Below are positions 33,944-43,167 of a stretch of DNA of 64,000 nucleotides, one piece after another. Every line of letters starts with the position of its first letter. Positions within the stretch are counted from its first letter, which is position 1. This stretch comes from an uncultured Clostridia bacterium (lineage in GTDB: Bacteria; Bacillota; Clostridia; Oscillospirales; Acutalibacteraceae), in NCBI GenBank assembly GCA_937876205.1, contig CALEII010000034.1, positions 57,837 through 121,836 of the forward strand. Reading direction: 5' to 3'. A program made the position numbers and the translations under genes. The notes under the pieces were generated by a model. It was not told the DNA's origin. It did not search any database and saw only the letters and a program-made list of their open reading frames with translations.

Positions 33944-35494
33944 TTAAAATAAATCAGCAAAGAACGCTTTCAGGGTGTTGATGAATGATTTGATGACATT
34001 TATAATTTTTTCAAACAGGCTTTCACCTTTTACTGATGACTGACCGTATTTACCTGTGTCATTTTCTGCTGTGAGAGGTACAATTTCATCTGCAGAAAGG
34101 CTGATAAGATACTGAGGATATGTCTCATTATCGTTTACTGTGGGCTGTTCCTCTGATGCGAAAATATATCTGATAAGTCCCCACTGTGCCGAAGTATGGT
34201 CTGCGTGCATAAGGTCCTTGATAAACCATGTGTATTCAGGATATGCAGCAGTTGAAGCATCAATCATATTGTCTGCTGAAATATGATTGTGGCCGCAGTT
34301 GACTGCCTGAGTATAATTGTCTCCGAGAGATGAGTTTGCCTTTGCACAGGTTGCACCGTAGGATGTATAAACAGTATCAATAACCATATCACCGATGTTA
34401 AGCTGGCTTACACATACGGGAGGGATTGTACTGCCGTATTTTGCAATGATTGCAACATTTCCGCCGTTTTCAATAACACCGTCAAGAAGTTGCTTATTGT
34501 TTGCCTGAACCTCATAGTGATAGTAATCTATTTTTGCTTCAAACTCAGAACTTACATTGTCACCCACAAGAAGCTCTTTTGCTGCATCATACATATTATA
34601 GGGGATAACTGACCAGATGCCGGGCATTCTTGCAAATGTTGTCTTCAGCCCCATTTCAAATACATCGTCGAGAATTGCATAGTTCATTTCTTCTGCAATT
34701 TCAAGCACACTTCCGAGCACACCTGACTGATGAAGGATATCAATAAGTGCTGAAATAAGCATATCTGAGAAGCTGTTGCCGAACATCGTCTTGAGGAATG
34801 TAACCATACCTGCTTCATTAAATGCAATCTGACCGCTGAAGGGCTCACCGCAGGTGGAAACACCGTTGAAGGCGCCTGACAGAATAACAACATCGTTTAC
34901 ATCCTCATAACCGAAGTCGTGAAGATATGTTGTAAGCACACACGAGCCCATACTGAAGCCTACGAGATTGACTTTGTCAGCACCGGTAACATCCTTGACG
35001 AGTTTTACAAGGTCATTCAGCTGTGATGCCACAGTCTGCATATCCATACGCCAGTCGTAGCTGAAATAAACTATCTCTTCTGCATCAAAACCGAGATTCT
35101 TGTTGTTGATTGCAATCTTACCGCCGAGAATTTCTTCTGCTGTCGGCATTTTATACACTGAAGTTGTAGGATGAACGGGATTACCGTTTTCGTCACAGGC
35201 CATACCGTCAAAAATTGTAACAAGAGCATCAGAAAGAGGTTTGCTTGCTTTTGTATAGTCACCGTCAGAAATTGCTTCTATAAGAGGCAGTGCGGCATCT
35301 GATACGCCTGCAATGATTGACTCGGCAGAGGGAGGGAATACGGTTTCACCTGTTTCTGTATTTACGGTATCAGTTGAACCGATACCGTCAACAAAAATAA
35401 CCGGAATCAATTTTTCTTCTTCTGCAAAAGCAATGACTGATATTGCAGACATCAATATAACTACTGACATCAGAACTGATAATATTTTTTTCAT
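33944..35494 (-). CDS. Secreted alpha/beta hydrolase, LCAT/lipase-like
   Basis: 516 aa. Signal peptide (1-24, ending AFAEE), then an alpha/beta-hydrolase domain: IPVIFVDGIGS (near 30-40), IVYFSYDWRMDM (near 140), nucleophile elbow NLVGFSMGSC (Ser near 174), and a late His in HADHTSAQWG (near 435) as candidate triad member. FSYDWR plus GFSMG is typical of lecithin:cholesterol-acyltransferase-like lipases. The last 25 residues form an amphipathic, Phe-rich helix (FINTLKAFFADLF), a tail I associate with secreted Ruminococcaceae proteins, perhaps for surface association. AAGGAGC precedes the ATG. Predicted extracellular lipid or ester hydrolase; substrate unknown. Confidence 0.85.
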   Translation of the reverse strand: MKKILSVLMSVVILMSAISVIAFAEEEKLIPVIFVDGIGSTDTVNTETGETVFPPSAESIIAGVSDAALPLIEAISDGDYTKASKPLSDALVTIFDGMACDENGNPVHPTTSVYKMPTAEEILGGKIAINNKNLGFDAEEIVYFSYDWRMDMQTVASQLNDLVKLVKDVTGADKVNLVGFSMGSCVLTTYLHDFGYEDVNDVVILSGAFNGVSTCGEPFSGQIAFNEAGMVTFLKTMFGNSFSDMLISALIDILHQSGVLGSVLEIAEEMNYAILDDVFEMGLKTTFARMPGIWSVIPYNMYDAAKELLVGDNVSSEFEAKIDYYHYEVQANNKQLLDGVIENGGNVAIIAKYGSTIPPVCVSQLNIGDMVIDTVYTSYGATCAKANSSLGDNYTQAVNCGHNHISADNMIDASTAAYPEYTWFIKDLMHADHTSAQWGLIRYIFASEEQPTVNDNETYPQYLISLSADEIVPLTAENDTGKYGQSSVKGESLFEKIINVIKSFINTLKAFFADLF

Positions 35495-35527
35495 AAGGAA
35501 AGCTCCTTTACAAATTTATTCAATCTA

Positions 35528-35555
35528 ATTATACCATCTAATGAAAATATTGCAA
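35528..35555 (-). promoter_or_regulatory. Sigma-A promoter of the lipase-like gene
   Basis: TTGCAA (35555-35550), 16-nt spacer, TATAAT (35533-35528) on the minus strand, start near 35521. Confidence 0.65.
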
Positions 35556-35572
35556 GTGTTAAAATAAAATAC

Positions 35573-35601
35573 TTGCAAAAATGTAAAATAAAGAGTATAA
35601 T
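35573..35601 (+). promoter_or_regulatory. Sigma-A promoter of metG
   Basis: TTGCAA (35573-35578), 17-nt spacer, TATAAT (35596-35601); start near 35608, leaving a leader of only about 29 nt, too short for a T-box or SAM riboswitch. Confidence 0.72.
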
Positions 35602-35636
35602 CTATACTGTATAATTTTATGGAGGAATAATTTATA

Positions 35637-37595
35637 ATGGAAAAACAGAAATATTATATAACCACAGCCATTGCATATACATCAAGAAAGCCTCATATAG
35701 GTAACTCTTATGAGATTGTTCTCACCGATGCCATTGCACGTTTCAAGAGACTTCAGGGCTATGATGTTTTCTTTCAGACTGGTACCGATGAGCACGGTCA
35801 AAAGATTGAGGAATATGCAAAAGAAGCAGGCATTACACCCAAAGAGTATGTTGACAAAGTTGCTGGCGAAATTAAAGACATCTGCGATATGCTTAACACT
35901 ACTTATGATAAATTTATAAGAACAACCGATAAACAACACGAAGAATCAGTACAGAAGATATTTAAAAAACTAATTGATAAAGGTGATGTTTACAAGAGTG
36001 AGTATGAAGGTCTTTACTGTACTCCCTGTGAATCTTTCTGGACACAGGCTCAGCTTGTTGCCGGTAAATGTCCCGACTGCGGCAGAGAAGTAAAACCTGC
36101 TAAGGAAGAAGCTTATTTCTTCAAAATGAGTAAATATCAGAAACAGCTTGAGGAGTATATTGAAACTAATCCCAACTTTATTTATCCCGAAAGCCGTAAA
36201 AAGGAAATGCTCAATAACTTTATAAAACCCGGACTTCAGGATTTATGTATTTCTCGTTCCACATTTAAATGGGGAATTCCTTTCCCCGGAGATGAAAAAC
36301 ACGTAATTTATGTTTGGGTTGATGCTCTGCTCAACTATATTACAGGTTTGGGATATGATCCGGAGCATAATTCAGAAATGTATAAAAAATACTGGCCTGC
36401 AAATGTGCATATAATCGGCAAGGATATCATCAGATTCCATACCATTTATTGGCCCATTATGCTTATGGCTCTCGGTGAAGAACTTCCCAAGCAGGTTTAC
36501 GGTCATCCGTGGCTCCTTTTCGGCGAAGACAAGATGAGTAAGTCAAAGGGTAATGTTATCTATGCAGACGAGCTTGTTGCAAGATTCGGCGTTGATGCAG
36601 TAAGATACTATCTTCTTTCAGAAATGCCACACGCACAGGACGGTTCAATCTCTTATGACACTATGATTGAGAGATACAATTCTGACCTTGCAAACACAAT
36701 CGGCAACCTTGTCAACAGAACAGTTGCTATGGCAAACAAGTATTTTGACGGTGTTCTCGCTTGCAATACAGCATCAGAGGAGCTTGATGACGGCTTCAAG
36801 GCTGATATTCTCTCGGCACTTCCCAAGATGGAAAAGGCATTTGACGATTTCAGAATTTCAGATGCACTTGATGCTGTTCTCACAATAGCAAAGAGAAGTA
36901 ATAAATATATTGATGAAACTGCTCCTTGGGCACTTGCAAAGGACGAAGAAAAGAAAGACAGACTTTCAACAGTTCTTTACAATCTAATTGAGAGCATAAG
37001 AATTATTGCAGTTGAGCTTTCAGCATTTATGCCCGAAACCTCAAAGGCTATTCTCGGTCAGATAAATACAGATATTGACACATATGAAAGCATCAAGACA
37101 TTCGGTGCTATTTCCGCAGGTCATAAGGTCGGAACGGCATCACCACTTTTCGCAAGAATTGACGTTGAAAAGATAACAGCCGAAATTCAAGCTGAAATGG
37201 AAGCAAAAGCAAAGGCTGCTCAGAAGGATAACAGAAGAGCAGAACTTACAGAAGAATTGGAAGGCATTGCAAAAATCGGTATTGATGACTTTGCAAAAGT
37301 TGACCTGAGAGTTGCTCAGATTACCGATTGCGTGCCTGTAAAACGAGCAAAGAAGTTATTACAGCTTACTCTTGACGACGGAACTGATAATCCCAGAACG
37401 GTTGCATCAGGTATTGCACTCTACTATAAACCCGAACAGCTTATCGGCAAAAAGATTATTGTTGTTTCAAATCTCAAGCCTGCCGTACTCTGCGGCGTTG
37501 AAAGCCATGGTATGATTCTTGCGGCAGATGCAGATGAAAATGATGTAAGAGTAATATTTGTAGATGATCTGCCCGTAGGAGCAAAAATCAGATAA
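35637..37595 (+). CDS. metG: Methionyl-tRNA synthetase
   Basis: 652 aa, class I synthetase. HIGH region is KPHIGNSYE (near 20), the zinc knuckle YCTPCESFW and CPDCGREV (near 125-150) has four cysteines, and KMSKSKGN is near 300. The C-terminal 110 residues form an EMAP/Trbp111-type tRNA-binding domain (IDDFAKVDLRVAQITDCV). It charges tRNA-Met. GGAGGAATAATTTATA precedes the ATG. The stop codon shares one base with the tatD start. Confidence 0.98.
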   Translation: MEKQKYYITTAIAYTSRKPHIGNSYEIVLTDAIARFKRLQGYDVFFQTGTDEHGQKIEEYAKEAGITPKEYVDKVAGEIKDICDMLNTTYDKFIRTTDKQHEESVQKIFKKLIDKGDVYKSEYEGLYCTPCESFWTQAQLVAGKCPDCGREVKPAKEEAYFFKMSKYQKQLEEYIETNPNFIYPESRKKEMLNNFIKPGLQDLCISRSTFKWGIPFPGDEKHVIYVWVDALLNYITGLGYDPEHNSEMYKKYWPANVHIIGKDIIRFHTIYWPIMLMALGEELPKQVYGHPWLLFGEDKMSKSKGNVIYADELVARFGVDAVRYYLLSEMPHAQDGSISYDTMIERYNSDLANTIGNLVNRTVAMANKYFDGVLACNTASEELDDGFKADILSALPKMEKAFDDFRISDALDAVLTIAKRSNKYIDETAPWALAKDEEKKDRLSTVLYNLIESIRIIAVELSAFMPETSKAILGQINTDIDTYESIKTFGAISAGHKVGTASPLFARIDVEKITAEIQAEMEAKAKAAQKDNRRAELTEELEGIAKIGIDDFAKVDLRVAQITDCVPVKRAKKLLQLTLDDGTDNPRTVASGIALYYKPEQLIGKKIIVVSNLKPAVLCGVESHGMILAADADENDVRVIFVDDLPVGAKIR

Positions 37596-38359
37596 TGAAA
37601 AATATTTTCGATTCACACGCCCATTATAACGATGAGCAATTTGATATCGACCGTGATTCTTTGCTCGCTTCCTTACCCGAAGCGGGCATTGTCGGTATTA
37701 TAAACTGCGGTACTGATGTCAAGTCATCCCTTGCATCGCTTGAAATGGCAGAAAAATATCCGTTTGTCTATGCTGCCTGCGGATATCATCCGGAATCGGC
37801 TCTTGAATTTACAGACGACAATCTTCTTGAAATAGAAAAAATGCTGTCACATAAAAAATGTGTTGCCGTCGGTGAAATCGGTCTGGAATATCATTATGAT
37901 TTTGTTCCGAAGGATGTTCAGAAATATGTCTTTGAAAAGCATCTGGAGCTTGCAGTGAAACACGATATGCCTGTTATTGTGCACGACAGAGAAGCACATC
38001 AGGATACAATGGATTTGCTCGAGAAATATAAGCCGAAAGGTGTACTGCACTGTTATTCGGGCAGTGCGGAAATGGCAAAAGAAGTGCTTAAAATGGGGAT
38101 GTATATAGGTCTTGGCGGTGCCGTCACATTTAAAAATGCAGTAAAGCCCGTTGACGTGGCGGAAATGATACCTCTTGACAGACTTCTGCTTGAAACTGAT
38201 TGTCCGTATATGTCGCCTGTGCCTATGAGAGGGAAGAGAAATAATTCTGCATACATTGAGTATGTTGCAGAAAAAATTGCAGGTATAAGGGGCATTTCTT
38301 CTCAGGAATTGCTTGATAAAACTGCTGATAATACAAGAATTCTGTTTAATATAAAATGA
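37595..38359 (+). CDS. tatD: TatD family metal-dependent hydrolase
   Basis: 254 aa. Metal-binding residues: FDSHAHYNDEQFD (residues 5-17), VGEIGLEYHYD (Glu near 92), PVIVHDREAH (His near 129), LHCYSGS (His near 154) and LLLETDCPYMSP (Asp near 204). TatD proteins are Mg2+-dependent 3'-5' exonucleases. Start overlaps the metG stop (TAATG). The metG-tatD order is common in Firmicutes. Confidence 0.95.
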   Translation: MKNIFDSHAHYNDEQFDIDRDSLLASLPEAGIVGIINCGTDVKSSLASLEMAEKYPFVYAACGYHPESALEFTDDNLLEIEKMLSHKKCVAVGEIGLEYHYDFVPKDVQKYVFEKHLELAVKHDMPVIVHDREAHQDTMDLLEKYKPKGVLHCYSGSAEMAKEVLKMGMYIGLGGAVTFKNAVKPVDVAEMIPLDRLLLETDCPYMSPVPMRGKRNNSAYIEYVAEKIAGIRGISSQELLDKTADNTRILFNIK

Positions 38360-38378
38360 TTAAAAAGGAGGAAGGGAA

Positions 38379-39746
38379 TTGATAAAGAAATTTTATTCGG
38401 GTAATGCCCCCGAGCTTGAAAAATACAAGCAGATGTGCATTGATGAAGGTGCTATTGAACCGTCACTTTACACAAAATACAGTGTAAACAGAGGTCTTCG
38501 TGACCTTAACGGCAAAGGTGTTCTCACAGGTCTTACTGAGATATCGGAAATTCAGTCAAAGAAGAATGTTGACGGTGTTGATGTTCCTGCGGAAGGTATG
38601 CTTTTCTACAGAGGCTATAATGTCAAGGATATTATTAACGATATGGCAAAAAGAGGCAGGTTCGGTTTTGAAGAAACGGTATACATTCTTCTTTTTGGCT
38701 CCTTGCCTGACTCAAATCAGCTTGACGAGTTCAAAACTGTTCTTGCAAATTACCGTGAACTGCCCGTTTCGTTTGTTCGTGATTTTATAATGAAAGCACC
38801 ATCAGGTGACATTATGAACTCTCTTGCAAGAAGTGTTCTTGCGCTTTATTCTTATGATGAAAAGCCTGACGATACATCAATCGGCAATGTGCTAAGACAG
38901 TGTGTCCGTCTTATCTCATTGTTTCCTTTGCTTTCGGTATACGGGTATCAGGCATACAATTATTATATAAAGGGTAATTCAAGCTTTTTTATTCACGAAC
39001 CAAAAGATGAATATTCTATAGCTGAAAATATTCTTTATATGCTGCGTCTTGATGGTCAGTTCACACCCCTTGAGGCACAGCTTCTTGATCTGGCTCTTAT
39101 TCTTCACGCAGAGCACGGCGGCGGTAATAACTCAACATTCACCACACACGTTGTCACATCCTCTGGTACTGATACTTATTCAGCAATTGCTGCTGCAATC
39201 GGCTCTCTTAAAGGCCCCCGTCACGGCGGTGCTAATATCAAGGTCCGCAATATGTTCAAGGATATAAAAGAGAATGTGAAAAACTGGGATGATGATGAAG
39301 AGATTAAAGCATATCTTCTGAAACTTCTCAATAAAGAGGCTTTCGATAAAAGCGGTCTGATTTACGGAATGGGACACGCTGTTTATTCACTTTCTGACCC
39401 CAGAGCAGAGGTTTTTAAAGGCTTTGTTGAAAAACTTGCTGTTGAAAAAGGTCTTGAGGATGAATATAGACTTTATGCCAATATTGAGCGTATTGCTCCC
39501 GATGCAATTGCTGAAAAACGCAAAATTTATAAGGGTGTCAGTGCAAATGTGGACTTCTATTCGGGTTTTGTTTATGAGATGCTCGGCATTCCCGAAGAGC
39601 TTTATACTCCCATTTTTGCAGTTGCAAGAATTGCAGGCTGGTCTGCGCACAGAATTGAAGAAATCATCAATTCAGGTAAAATTATCCGACCTGCATATAT
39701 GAATGTTCAGGACAGAAGAGAATATATCCTCTTTGAAGAAAGATAA
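38379..39746 (+). CDS. Citrate synthase
   Basis: 455 aa, longer than the typical 370-430 aa because of an N-terminal extension of about 40 residues before the core (LTGLTEISEIQ). Catalytic motifs: LILHAEHGGGNNSTF (near 245), GPRHGGANIKV (near 285) and GMGHAVYSLSDPRAE (near 330, His and Asp). It condenses oxaloacetate and acetyl-CoA to citrate, feeding glutamate synthesis. A TTG start at 38379 has AAGGAGG seven bases upstream. Methylcitrate synthase activity cannot be excluded. Confidence 0.95.
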   Translation: MIKKFYSGNAPELEKYKQMCIDEGAIEPSLYTKYSVNRGLRDLNGKGVLTGLTEISEIQSKKNVDGVDVPAEGMLFYRGYNVKDIINDMAKRGRFGFEETVYILLFGSLPDSNQLDEFKTVLANYRELPVSFVRDFIMKAPSGDIMNSLARSVLALYSYDEKPDDTSIGNVLRQCVRLISLFPLLSVYGYQAYNYYIKGNSSFFIHEPKDEYSIAENILYMLRLDGQFTPLEAQLLDLALILHAEHGGGNNSTFTTHVVTSSGTDTYSAIAAAIGSLKGPRHGGANIKVRNMFKDIKENVKNWDDDEEIKAYLLKLLNKEAFDKSGLIYGMGHAVYSLSDPRAEVFKGFVEKLAVEKGLEDEYRLYANIERIAPDAIAEKRKIYKGVSANVDFYSGFVYEMLGIPEELYTPIFAVARIAGWSAHRIEEIINSGKIIRPAYMNVQDRREYILFEER

Positions 39747-39755
39747 TTTATGATT

Positions 39756-39784
39756 TTCGCTTGCCTTCGGGCAGGCGAATTTTT
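39756..39784 (+). terminator. Terminator after citrate synthase
   Basis: Stem TTCGCTTGCC / GGCAGGCGAA (one G-U pair) closed by a TTCG tetraloop, then TTTTTC. Confidence 0.88.
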
Positions 39785-39828
39785 CAATTTATTTTTAATA
39801 AATAACGGTTAATATTTTATAAAGAGGG

Positions 39829-39857
39829 TTGTTTTACCTTGATAAATGGTGTAAAAT
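39829..39857 (+). promoter_or_regulatory. Sigma-A promoter of the AI-2E family gene
   Basis: TTGTTT (39829-39834), 17-nt spacer, TAAAAT (39852-39857), 44 nt before the chosen ATG. Confidence 0.5.
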
Positions 39858-39900
39858 AAATCTGTATTATTATGAAAAACACAGAAGGTGTGGAATTTTT

Positions 39901-41055
39901 ATGGATAAAACACAGAAACGCTGGTCGTTTATTGTGAATGTATTATATTTCGGTATTTTCATTGCAGCCTTTTTCCTCTTTATGCGGTATGCTTTCGGCA
40001 CTGTTCTGCCGTTTATTGTTGCTTTTCTTATTGCCGCATTGCTTCAGCGTCCTCTCAGATTCATAACATCAAAATCAAAAAAAATACCAAGAGGGGTCGC
40101 AGGGGCTGTACTCTCAGTGCTTGTTTTTGCAATCATTCTCGGTTTGTTTTCTCTTGTGGGCGTCAGAATTGTTGTTGCGGTCAAAGACCTTGTTTCATAC
40201 TTTACAGACAGATGCTCAAGCCTTGGCGATTTCTTTGAATTCCTCAAAGTCAGCTATCTTGATCTTGAAATTTCAAAGATGTTGCCTGCTGAGGCTAATA
40301 ACGCCGTAACAAGCGGTATTGATTCACTGAGTGATTATATTGTCAGCGGAGATATTTTTTCAACACTTTCTGATAATATTACAAAGTTTATCAGCCCTAT
40401 AGGCAGTGCAATTTCTAAAGTGCCAAGCTTTATTATTGCCTTTGTCGTGTCCATAGTCGCAACCTGCTTTATGACCTCAAGCTATGATGACATCAAGGCA
40501 TTTATCGTCAGACAGTTCAGTGAAGAGAAACAGGATAAGCTTCACCGTGCAAAGCATATTGTTCTGTCTTCTGTGGGCAAGATGATCAAGGCTTACGCCG
40601 CAATTATCGGCATAACGACCTGTGAGCTGTTTATTGGACTTAGTATAATAAAGCTTATAGGTGTCTATGAAGGCAACCACGTTCTTCTTATCAGCTTTAT
40701 TATTGCTTGTATAGATATAATACCTGTTCTCGGTACCGGTACGGTTATGATTCCGTGGAGTGTTTATTCCTTTATTACGGGAAACATCGGTATGGGTATA
40801 GGCCTGCTTGTGATTTATGCTGTTATCACGGTTATCCGTCAGGTTATTGAGCCTAAGCTTGTTGCAGGTCAGGTCGGTATTTCACCTGTTGTAACTATTA
40901 TGGCAATGTTTATCGGTGTAAAGATATTCGGAGCTATGGGTATTTTTATTCTCCCGTTTATTGTCATAATTATAAATCTTCTTAACGAAGAGGGGATAAT
41001 TCATCTTTTCAATTCAAAAAAGAAAAATTCTGAAGAAACCGTTCCTCAGAAATAA
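39901..41055 (+). CDS. AI-2E family transporter
   Basis: 384 aa from the ATG at 39901; the frame is open upstream to 39829 but that stretch holds the promoter. Eight or so membrane helices: two N-terminal pairs, a central amphipathic domain (about 105-190, LGDFFEFLKVSYLD), then helices with ACIDIIPVLGTGTVMIPW (near 275) and VIEPKLVAGQVGISPVVTIM (near 318), the conserved block of the AI-2E/UPF0118 family. Members export autoinducer 2 or act as Na+/H+ antiporters; the role here is unknown. Monocistronic, closed by a terminator. Confidence 0.92.
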   Translation: MDKTQKRWSFIVNVLYFGIFIAAFFLFMRYAFGTVLPFIVAFLIAALLQRPLRFITSKSKKIPRGVAGAVLSVLVFAIILGLFSLVGVRIVVAVKDLVSYFTDRCSSLGDFFEFLKVSYLDLEISKMLPAEANNAVTSGIDSLSDYIVSGDIFSTLSDNITKFISPIGSAISKVPSFIIAFVVSIVATCFMTSSYDDIKAFIVRQFSEEKQDKLHRAKHIVLSSVGKMIKAYAAIIGITTCELFIGLSIIKLIGVYEGNHVLLISFIIACIDIIPVLGTGTVMIPWSVYSFITGNIGMGIGLLVIYAVITVIRQVIEPKLVAGQVGISPVVTIMAMFIGVKIFGAMGIFILPFIVIIINLLNEEGIIHLFNSKKKNSEETVPQK

Positions 41056-41060
41056 TAAAG

Positions 41061-41088
41061 CAAGACGGATTTTCCGTCTTGTTTTTTT
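41061..41088 (+). terminator. Terminator after the AI-2E family gene
   Basis: Eight-bp stem CAAGACGG / CCGTCTTG, ATTTT loop, run of seven T. Confidence 0.9.
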
Positions 41089-41100
41089 GTTGTAAAGATA

Positions 41101-41129
41101 TTGATTTAAAGCTGAAATAATAGTAAAAT
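41101..41129 (+). promoter_or_regulatory. Sigma-A promoter of the iolJ-like unit
   Basis: TTGATT (41101-41106), 17-nt spacer, TAAAAT (41124-41129), about 25 nt before the start of transcription-translation spacing to the ATG at 41161. Confidence 0.55.
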
Positions 41130-41160
41130 AAATGAGATAATAGCTATGGTGGTGTTTTAT

Positions 41161-41997
41161 ATGTCACTTGTTAAAATGACACAGGTACTTGACTGGGCAG
41201 AAAAAAACAACTGTGCAGCAGGGGCTTTCAGTGTCGGCAATATGGAAATGGTAATCGGTGCGGTAAAGGCTGCTGAAGAACTGAATACGCCCATAATTCT
41301 GCAGATTGCCGAAAAAAGAATGAATCAGTCGCCGATGCATCTTATGGCTCCGATGATGGTGTCTGCTGCAAAGAATGCGAAGGTTCCTGTTGCCGTGCAT
41401 CTTGACCACGGACTTACTATGGACTGTATAAAATCAGCTCTTGATTATGGCTTTACATCAGTTATGCTTGACGGTTCTCTTCTGCCGTTTGAAGAAAATA
41501 TTGAACTGACAAAAAAGGTGAAGTCTGAAGCTGATAAGTTCGGCGCAACCGTTGAAGCAGAACTGGGTGTTGTAGGCGGCAATGAGGGGGACGCTGCTGT
41601 TCATAATATTCAGTGCACAGACCCCGATAAAGCATCTGAATTCTGTGAAAAAACAGGTGTTGACTGTCTTGCTGTCGCAATCGGCAATGCACACGGAAAT
41701 TATCCCGTTTTGCCTGAGCTCCGTTTTGATGTTCTTGAAGAAATTTATAAAAGAGTCAGAACACCTCTTGTGCTTCACGGCGGTACGGGTATAAGCGATG
41801 AAATGTTCAGAAGAGCGATTTCTCTGGGAATCAGAAAAATCAATATCGCAACAGCAAGCTTTGATGCTCTCGCAATGAATGCGAAAGAATATACATCAGC
41901 TGCTGATAAGCCTGATTATTTTGCACTGTCTCCTTATATGGCTGAGGGAGTGTATGAGAATGTGAAAAAACATATAAATATATTCTTGAATAAGTGA
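41161..41997 (+). CDS. iolJ: Class II aldolase, likely 6-phospho-5-dehydro-2-deoxygluconate aldolase
   Basis: 278 aa from the ATG at 41161 (GGTGG eight bases upstream); an in-frame ATG at 41146 is less well placed. Class II FBP-aldolase family: zinc ligands in VAVHLDHGLTMD (near 80-90), VEAELGVVGGNE (near 130) and LVLHGGTGIS (near 205), with INIATASFDAL binding the phosphate. The family cleaves fructose- or tagatose-bisphosphate or, as IolJ, the inositol intermediate DKGP into DHAP and malonic semialdehyde. The adjacent full iol operon and AraC regulator make IolJ the best reading; a general FBP aldolase is the alternative. Confidence 0.85.
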   Translation: MSLVKMTQVLDWAEKNNCAAGAFSVGNMEMVIGAVKAAEELNTPIILQIAEKRMNQSPMHLMAPMMVSAAKNAKVPVAVHLDHGLTMDCIKSALDYGFTSVMLDGSLLPFEENIELTKKVKSEADKFGATVEAELGVVGGNEGDAAVHNIQCTDPDKASEFCEKTGVDCLAVAIGNAHGNYPVLPELRFDVLEEIYKRVRTPLVLHGGTGISDEMFRRAISLGIRKINIATASFDALAMNAKEYTSAADKPDYFALSPYMAEGVYENVKKHINIFLNK

Positions 41998-42003
41998 GTT
42001 ATT

Positions 42004-43143
42004 ATGGACAAAACAATTTTTGAAAAAACAACCGCAAAACCCATCAGATTCAGAAACGGCCAGCTTAAAATAATGCACATTACAGACATACATCTGGCAT
42101 CTGATAATATTGATATGTCACTGTGCCTTATTGAACAGGCGCTTGATAATGAAAAGCCTGATATTGTTGTTATGACGGGTGATAATGTTTCTGCTGAGTC
42201 AGACAGAGCTTCATTATTTGAAAATTCAAGAAGACTGATGCAGGTTTTTGAAAAAAGAAATATACCTCTTGCCGCTGCATTCGGTAATCACGATTCTGAA
42301 TCGGGTATTGCAACTAGAGAAGAGCTTATGGCTGTTTATAATGAATTTCAGTGTTCTCACAGTGTTGATGAAGGCGATATAATGGATGGCTGCGGTACAT
42401 ACAATGTGCCTGTGCTTGCTTCAGACAGCGATGAAGTCAGGTTTAATCTCTGGATTTTTGACTCAGGTGATTATGACCACGAAGGCAAGTATGCCAATGT
42501 TTCAGAAGAAAAGATTGAATGGTATAAAGAAAAAAGCAAAGCTTATGAAGCAATGTACGGCAAAAAGGTCTTTTCTCTCGCTTTTCAGCACATAATAGTT
42601 CCTGAAGTTTATGATGCACTCAAAAAAGTGAAACACGGCACACCGTATACATATAAGGGTATTTATGACCACGACGGTTATTACAGATTTGACCCGAAAG
42701 GAATAAACTACGGTCTGTTTCACGAGCCCCCTTGCTGTGGCGCAATAAACCACGGTCAGTTTGATGCTCTTGTTAAAAGAGGTGATTGCCTTGCGGTTTT
42801 CAGCGGTCATGACCACACAAACGCATTCGGTGTCAGACATAAAGGTGTTGATATTGTTAATTCGCTCAGCACACGCTATCAGGATGACTGTTTTTCCACG
42901 CAGTATGGTTACAGAATGATTTTTGTTGATGAAAAGGATACATCACATTATACTTCAAAATCAGTCCGTTGGTACGATATATATAAGCTCTGTACATTAT
43001 CGAAATACAAAAATGCAGGTTCTGTTGTTTTTGAAACAGCTAAATCAGTTGCAGTGAAAAGTCTGCGTGAAAGATTTCTTCACACAACCGGTCATTTTAT
43101 TGTAAGAGTCTTCGGTATGAGAAAGGTTAAGTATAAAGATTGA
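42004..43143 (+). CDS. Calcineurin-like metallophosphoesterase
   Basis: 379 aa. Motifs in order: MHITDIHLA (Asp and His, near 22), VVMTGDNVS (near 56), AAFGNHDSES (near 97), FQHIIVPE (His near 198) and FSGHDHTNAFG (near 263). The dinuclear metal site is complete. No signal peptide seen. Similar cytosolic enzymes hydrolyse phosphodiesters or phosphomonoesters; substrate unknown. It lies 6 bp after the iolJ-like gene and 24 bp before the AraC gene, so it belongs to this inositol-associated unit and might release phosphate from inositol phosphates or glycerophosphoinositol, which is inference. Confidence 0.88.
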   Translation: MDKTIFEKTTAKPIRFRNGQLKIMHITDIHLASDNIDMSLCLIEQALDNEKPDIVVMTGDNVSAESDRASLFENSRRLMQVFEKRNIPLAAAFGNHDSESGIATREELMAVYNEFQCSHSVDEGDIMDGCGTYNVPVLASDSDEVRFNLWIFDSGDYDHEGKYANVSEEKIEWYKEKSKAYEAMYGKKVFSLAFQHIIVPEVYDALKKVKHGTPYTYKGIYDHDGYYRFDPKGINYGLFHEPPCCGAINHGQFDALVKRGDCLAVFSGHDHTNAFGVRHKGVDIVNSLSTRYQDDCFSTQYGYRMIFVDEKDTSHYTSKSVRWYDIYKLCTLSKYKNAGSVVFETAKSVAVKSLRERFLHTTGHFIVRVFGMRKVKYKD

Positions 43144-43167
43144 TAAACACACTCGCAGGTATGCCCG

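Noticed and set aside
35602..35636. T-box or SAM riboswitch before metG
   Set aside because: The leader is only about 29 nt long and holds no specifier or T-box sequence.
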